The notes beneath the pieces are model-generated. The model searched no databases. It was not told the origin of the DNA and saw nothing but the letters and a program-made list of their open reading frames with translations. This document shows positions 58,181-64,000 of a DNA stretch of 64,000 bases, one piece after another. A program made the position numbers and the translations under genes. The DNA comes from Apricaphanius iberus (taxonomy: Eukaryota > Chordata > Actinopteri > Cyprinodontiformes > Aphaniidae): positions 1,974,660 to 2,038,659 of the forward strand of contig JAPXFQ010002669.1 in assembly GCA_028564705.1 (NCBI GenBank), written 5' to 3'. Positions within the stretch are counted from its first letter, which is position 1. Every line of letters begins with the position of its first letter.

Positions 58181-59899
58181 TGCCGTTCCTTTCCTTTTTT
58201 GAGATGAACAAATATGGTAAAGTTTAGGGAAACATGCTTTAATTGCATAAATGAGGACAAACTCGCAATTGCTTTCTTCAAATTACGTTTTTGTTTGTTT
58301 TGATTCAAAATTAGTACAAAAATCAACATGTTTGAATAAAAAGATGAATAAAAATTCTGAAGTAGTCCAAATTGCTTGGTCAGACTTAAAAAAGAGAACT
58401 GGTAATCTGTATCGACCCGAGATAGTTTAATTAGTAAAACTGTTCTAAAAAAAAAAAAAGCTTAGCGCTGCAGTTCAGTAAAACTGCAGGTGATCGAGAG
58501 AAATGTTATTCAGAAAAATGAATTAGAATTACATTAAAGTAAAGTCATCGTAATATTGGATTTAGTTGACGATTTTGGATCAAACAATAAATTACCATTA
58601 AACGTCAGGTTTCTCGGGTGGCAATCTATGGGCAGCACAGAGATCTTAACTTTTATGATCCACGGTTCTTACGTTCAGAAAAAGTTCAATAACTTCAGAA
58701 TAGCATTGATGTGAAGGTGTCATGATTGAGCTGAAAAGATTCTATAAAGGAATCAATTAAAAGGGGGGGGGGCCGAGAACACAACCCTGTGGAACTCGAC
58801 GTTTAAATATTATGATAGATGATGATTTAAAGTTGGATTTTGCAACAGAAATCCTATAAATATCCCAGAACTATTCAAGTGCCGTTTAGGGTATGCTAGC
58901 TGCTTTGTGATAACTCTCAGGTTGTGCGCCCCCTGTAGTGAATGACCAGCCTTACCAGTGAAGTCAATGGGAACAGCTGAGGTAACTTCCTTTAAAAAAA
59001 ATATGTACATTTAACTAATATAGAAGCTTTTCATTTAATTGCATCAATAATGGTGTGCTGCTGTGGAGTGCCTGAGTTATACTTTTATGGCCCTTGTTGA
59101 CATCAACACAGGCGGGCCGGCAAGGGTCAAATGGACGTTTTCCGCGGCGCTCGACAGACTCTGATTTGATCCGGCCACGGTGTACCTTCTAAAGCGTAGT
59201 GGGTTTGCCCAGAAGGGTTCTCCTCATCTCCTAGGAGAGACAGCGGCGGCGCGTTCTGTTCTCGCCTGCCTTGATGTGTGCCGTCTGTGTGGGGCGATGA
59301 CAGACGGAGGACAAAACGACGCTGACAGAATGAAAGACGGGCCTTGTTTGTTGACGGGGGCCGCAGACGGGCCCCAGCCGGACCCTGATTTCCACGAGCA
59401 CGCACGGGGAGGGGGCTTCTGCGTCCCCACTTCCTCATGAATATCAGAAGAAGGAGAGTGTGCTTTCACATGCCTGTGGATATCATGAATATGGATACGA
59501 TGATCAGTCATGAGATGAGATGGAGCCTTATTTTTTACGGCCGAGGGTTTCTAAATGCTGACTAGTCGGAAATAGCCCGGTGGCTCCTCTGCACTGTTAG
59601 ATGGAGGTGGGTAATATCCCGCAGTGCAGTCACAACGAGGAGAACCCGCTGTGTATTGTGCGTGAAGGCTTAGAGGCATGTAATGGAAAGGCCCTTCTTT
59701 TGGTACTTCAGTTTTCTTAAGGTTAATCAGTAACAGTCATCCGGCAAAATGCCGTTTCCCCTCATCTCTTCAACTCTGGCTTGGAGTCATTCTTTGCAAA
59801 CTGGAACAGTTGGCTCGCCACCTTGCCTTCTTACACAAAGCAAACGTTCAGTGTCTGAAAAAAACAAAAACTTACCATGTTCTACCTTGAGGGGTTCTA

Positions 59900-60070
59900 A
59901 CAGTGAAACCCCGGTTTGGTGTATATATTATCCTTTATTATTTATTTGTATTTATTTGTATTTCCTTTTTTATTTCACTTATTTAAGTTCTGTAATGGAG
60001 AGAAAAGTTGCCCGAGTCAAATTCCTTGTATGTGTCATACTTGGCCATTAAAGCTGATTCTGATTCTGAA
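59900..60070 (+). mobile_element. LINE 3' tail with CTGATTCTGATTCTG end
   Basis: GTCAAATTCCTTGTATGTG, CTTGGCCATTAAAGCTG and the end ATTCTGATTCTGA are typical of the 3' tails of fish LINEs. No coding part remains. Confidence 0.6.
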
Positions 60071-60389
60071 TGCTGAAAAATAAGTAGCTGCAGTGAAGTC
60101 ACCGTGCGGCGCATACATTTTTATCTCAGCTTGATCTTAATGATACGACACATAGTTGTCGTTTTCTTCATGTAAAATAATATGCTCTAAAACATGACTG
60201 CCATTGTGCTGAAAACACATTTTAGTGCCCTGAGGTCATTAATCCAACTCATCTTCTAGGGATGTTTTCTAAGTCCCATCCGATATGGATTTTTGGGGTC
60301 CGATACTGATATAAAAATGCAGCAAAGGCCAAAAGCCAATACAATGGCCGATAAATCCCCTTCCAGTAAAAAAACAAAAAACAAAGTAC

Positions 60390-60680
60390 CTTAAACCCTG
60401 CATTCTCTACCCGTTTTGATGCTCACATATTTCTCCATTGTCTATTTTGCACACTGTACATATTTTTAAATATTCTTAATTATTTCAAATTCTTTAAGTA
60501 TCCTGCTTTGCTACACATTATAAACTGGGTATGCCACTTTATCTTTTTTTTTTTTAAATCTTAATACCTGCACAGTACTATGTTTTTGTAACTGTGTCCA
60601 TACTTTTTTTTAAACTTTGTTTTTGTTTTTGCTGCTGTTAGAAATGAATGTTCCTTTGTTGGACAATAAAAGATTGTTCT
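60390..60680 (+). mobile_element. Second LINE 3' UTR fragment
   Basis: TTGCACACTGTACATATTTT and GTTCCTTTGTTGGACAATAA followed by AAAGATTGTTCTG resemble a fish LINE 3' UTR ending in a polyadenylation-like AATAAA. The assignment rests on general resemblance. Confidence 0.4.
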
Positions 60681-60816
60681 GTTCTACACACGAGCAGTTT
60701 CAATAACGCACTGTCTGGATGCCAAATAATGTATCATTTGCCGTCCCCCCCCAACCCCCCCAACACTGGGGGTTCGATTCAGTATATTGCAATAAATTTT
60801 GATACTATGTGTAAGA

Positions 60817-60817
60817 C

Positions 60818-60864
<47 letters not shown>
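60817..60864. repeat. (TA)n microsatellite at the left edge of a Tc1 copy
   Basis: About 48 bases of TA, interrupted once, directly flanking the transposon terminus. Confidence 0.9.
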
Positions 60865-60867
<3 letters not shown>

Positions 60868-62463
60868 TACCGTTCAAAAGTTTGGGGTCACATTGAAATG
60901 TCCTTATTTTTGAAGGAAAAGCACTGTACTTTTCAATGAAGATAACTTTAAACTAGTCTTAACTTTAAAGAAACACACGCTATACATTGCTAATGTGGTA
61001 AATGACTATTCTAGCTGCAAATGTCTGGTTTTTGGTGCAATATCTACATAGGTGTATAGAGGCCCATTTCCAGCAACTATCACTCCAGTGTTCTAATGGT
61101 ACAATGTGTTTGCTCATTGGCTCAGAAGGCTAATTGATGATTAGAAAACCCTTGTGCAATCATGTTCACACATCTGAAAACAGTTTAGCTCGGTACAGAA
61201 GCTACAAAACTGACCTTCCTTTGAGCAGATTGAGTTTCTGGAGCATCACATTTGTGGGGTCAATTAAACGCTCAAAATGGCCAGAAAAAGAGAACTTTCA
61301 TCTGAAACTCGACAGTCTATTCTTGTTCTTAGAAATGAAGGCTATTCCATGCGAGAAATTGCTAAGAAATTGAAGATTTCCTACAACGGTGTGTACTACT
61401 CCCTCAGAGGACAGCACAAACAGGCTCTAACCAGAGTAGAAAAAGAAGTGGGAGGCCGCGTTGCACAACTGAGCAAGAAGATAAGTACATTAGAGTCTCT
61501 AGTTTGAGAAACAGACGCCTCACAGGTCCCCAACTGGCATCTTCATTAAATAGTACCCGCAAAACACCAGTGTCAACATCTACAGTGAAGAGGCGGGCTG
61601 CGGGATTCTGGGCTTCAGGGCAGAGTGGCAAAGAAAAAGCCATATCTGAGACTGGCCAATAAAAGAAAAAGATTAAGATGGGCAAAAGAACACAGACATT
61701 GGACAGAGGAAGACTGGAAAAAAGTGCTGTGGACGGATGAATCCAAGTTTGAGGTGTTTGGATCACAAAGAAGAACGTTTGTGAGACGCAGAACAACTGA
61801 AAAGATGCTGGAAGAATGCCTGACGCCATCTGTTAAGCATGGTGGAGGTAATGTGATGGTCTGGGGTTGCTTTGGTGCTGGTAAGGTGGGAGATTTGTAC
61901 AGGGTAAAAGGGATTCTGAATAAGGAAGGCTATCACTCCATTTTGCAACGCCATGCCATACCCAGTGGACAGCGCTTGATTGGAGCCAATTTCATCCTAC
62001 AACAGGACAATGACCCAAAACACACCTCGAAATTGTGCAAGAACTATTTAGAGAAGAAGCAGGCAGCTGGTATTCTATCGGTAATGGAGTGGCCAGCGCA
62101 GTCACCAGATTTGAACCCCGTTGAGCTGTTGTGGGAGCAGCTTGACCGTATGGTACGCAAGAAGTGCCCATCCAACCAATCCAAATTGTGGGAGCTGCTT
62201 CTAGAAGCGTGGGGTGCAATTTCTCCAGATTACCTCAACAAATTAACAGCTAGAATGCCAAAGGTCTGCAATGCTGTAATTGCTGCAAATGGAGGATTCT
62301 TTGATGAAAGCAAAGTTTGATGTAAAAACAATCTTATTTCAAATAAAAATCATTATTTCTAACCTTGTCAATGTCTTGACTCTATTTTTTATTCATTTCA
62401 CAACGTATGGTGGTGAATAAGTGTGACTTTTCATGGAAAACCCCAAACTTTTGAACGGTAGTG
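60865..62463 (+). mobile_element. Tc1-like element, full length, copy 1
   Basis: Termini CACTACCGTTCAAAAGTTTG and AACTTTTGAACGGTAGTG are exact inverted repeats. They are preceded by TA on the left and followed by TG on the right, an eroded TA target. The 1599-bp length is normal for Tc1. It carries one transposase gene broken by two single-base changes. Confidence 0.93.
61277..62320 (+). pseudogene. Tc1 transposase of copy 1, two frameshifts
   Basis: The start MARKRELSSETRQSILVL leads into a helix-turn-helix with MREIAKKLKISYNGVYYSL, the paired-like DNA-binding domain. The catalytic part has WTDESKFEVFG (first Asp), QQDNDPKHTS (second Asp) and SPDLNPVELLWEQL (Glu), a D-D-34-E arrangement. 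The last open frame begins at 61625 and ends at 62320. Compared with copy 2, one T is missing near 61404 and one G is added near 61594, so no single frame spans the gene. About 340 residues would be the normal family length. Confidence 0.9.
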
Positions 62464-62511
62464 TGTATATATATATATATATATATGTGTATATGTGTAT
62501 TTATATATATA

Positions 62512-62545
<34 letters not shown>

Positions 62546-62815
62546 ATAAGTGAATTAAAAAATAATGTTATTTATATATATGGTATATATATATATATAT
62601 ATAAGTAATATATATACAAATTATGTGTATTTATATATAGTATGTGTATATATATATATATAGTATATGTGGTGTATTTTTATTTTAACGATATATATGT
62701 GTATATATATATGTGTGTATTTATATATGATATATATATCGGGGTGGGATGTGGGAGGGGGGGGGGGGGGGGGAGGGGGAATGTGTATTTATATATATAT
62801 ATATATATATATATA
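62464..62815. repeat. TA/TG-rich satellite with a 17-base G tract
   Basis: Irregular (TA)n and (TATG)n blocks separate the two Tc1 copies. The G run is at 62757-62773. Confidence 0.9.
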
Positions 62816-64000
62816 CACTACCGTTCAAAAGTTTGGGGTCACATTGAAATGTCCTTATTTTTGAAGGAAAAAAGCACTGTACTTCAATGAAGTTAACTTT
62901 AAACTACAACCCTCTTAACTTTAAGAAACACACGCTATAACATTGCTAATGTGGTAATGACTATTCTAAGCCTGCAAAACTTCTGGTTTTTGGTGCAATA
63001 TCTACATAGGTGTATAGAGGCCCATTTCCAGCAACTATCACTCCAGTGTTCTAATGGTACAATGTGTTTGCTCATTGGCTCAGAAGGCTAATTGATGATT
63101 AGAAAACCCTTGTGCAATCATGTTCACACATCTGAAAACAGTTTAGCTCGGTACAGAAGCTACAAAACTGACCTTCCTTTGAGCAGATTGAGTTTCTGGA
63201 GCATCACATTTGTGGGGTCAATTAAACGCTCAAAATGGCCAGAAAAAGATAACTTTCATCTGAAACTCGACAGTCTATTCTTGTTCTTAGAAATGAAGGC
63301 TATTCCATGCGAGAAATTGCTAAGAAATTGAAGATTTCCTACAACGGTGTGTACTACTCCCTTCAGAGGACAGCACAAACAGGCTCTAACCAGAGTAGAA
63401 AAAGAAGTGGGAGGCCGCGTTGCACAACTGAGCAAGAAGATAAGTACATTAGAGTCTCTAGTTTGAGAAACAGACGCCTCACAGGTCCCCAACTGGCATC
63501 TTCATTAAATAGTACCTGCAAAACACCAGTGTCAACATCTACAGTGAAGAGGCGGCTGCGGGATTCTGGGCTTCAGGCCAGAGTGGCAAAGAAAAAGCCA
63601 TATCTGAGACTGGCCAATAAAAGAAAAAGATTAAGATGGGCAAAAGAACACAGACATTGGACAGATGAAGACTGGAAAAAAGTGCTGTGGACGGATGAAT
63701 CCAAGTTTGAGGTGTTTGGATCACAAAGAAGAACGTTTGTGAGACGCAGAACAACTGAAAAGATGCTGGAAGAATGCCTGACGCCATCTGTTAAGCATGG
63801 GGAGGTAATGTGATGGTCTGGGGTTGCTTTGGTGCAGGTAAGGTGGGAGATTTGTACAGTGTAAAAGGGATTCTGAATAAGGAAGGCTATCACTCCATTT
63901 TGCAACGCCATGCCATACCCAGTGGACAGCGCTTGATTGGAGCCAATTTCATCCTACAACAGGACAATGACCCAAAACACACCTCGAAATTGTGCAAGAA
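62816..64000 (+). mobile_element. Tc1-like element, copy 2 (cut by the window end)
   Basis: It has the same left terminus CACTACCGTTCAAAAGTTTG as copy 1, in the same orientation, with only scattered single-base differences and small indels along the 1.18 kb that is visible. The right end lies outside the window. Confidence 0.93.
63235..64000 (+). pseudogene. Tc1 transposase of copy 2, stop at codon 6 and a frameshift
   Basis: The start MARKR is followed by TAA where copy 1 has GAGAAC. The frame is then open across the helix-turn-helix and QSRKRSGRPRC hook to WTDESKFEVFG and CLTPSVKHG. There one T is missing from GGTGGAGG near 63800, which shifts the frame. The region that breaks copy 1 is intact here. 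The end with the second Asp is near the window edge. Confidence 0.88.

Noticed and set aside
62642..62890. Open frames of Tyr/Ile/Val repeats
   Set aside because: These are translations of TA/TG microsatellites.

Overview
This is vertebrate nuclear DNA, almost certainly from a teleost fish and probably a percomorph. Genes are split into many short exons by GT-AG introns. Introns and intergenic DNA are packed with Tc1-like, hAT-like and LINE copies of the kinds common in fish genomes, together with long TA, CA and CTAT microsatellites. All calls come from reading the sequence, conceptual splicing and remembered family features; no database search was run.

Three host genes are present. (1) Bases 1-10975, + strand: the 3' part (ten exons, 518 codons plus stop) of cep164, a centriole distal-appendage protein. 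(2) Bases 29784-52482, - strand: a complete sidt2 (SID1 transmembrane family member 2), reconstructed as 25 coding exons whose lengths total 2541 nt, i.e. 846 aa plus stop. (3) Bases 55107-55397, + strand: the first coding exon of a salt-inducible kinase, best matching sik3; its first intron runs off the right edge. The human orthologues of all three lie in 11q23.3, so the grouping looks like ancient synteny. The genes recalled as lying between them in human (BACE1, RNF214, PCSK7, TAGLN, PAFAH1B2) were not recognised here.

The 18.8 kb between cep164 and sidt2 is almost entirely transposons inserted into transposons. Bases 11546-17503 are one Tc1-like element split by a LINE, which is itself split by a TTAA-flanked MITE and two non-autonomous hAT elements, each hAT with a perfect 8-bp target duplication. 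Bases 18351-29030 are a decayed hAT element with a perfect 8-bp duplication (GTTGCAAT). It is split by an unrelated 8.8 kb element with 57-bp terminal inverted repeats (18656-27498). That inner element carries a multi-exon, frameshifted gene resembling a DDE transposase with a C-x2-H motif. I could not assign it to a named family, and it is the best candidate here for something undescribed.

The introns carry further insertions: a Tc1 element split by a hAT in the last cep164 intron, two long foldback elements in sidt2, several LINE fragments, and two near-identical Tc1 copies side by side in sik3 intron 1, each with different inactivating lesions. The 52483-55106 gap between the divergent sidt2 and sik3 starts holds simple repeats and a GC-rich promoter-like stretch next to sik3. 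No tRNA gene, rRNA gene or CRISPR array was found.
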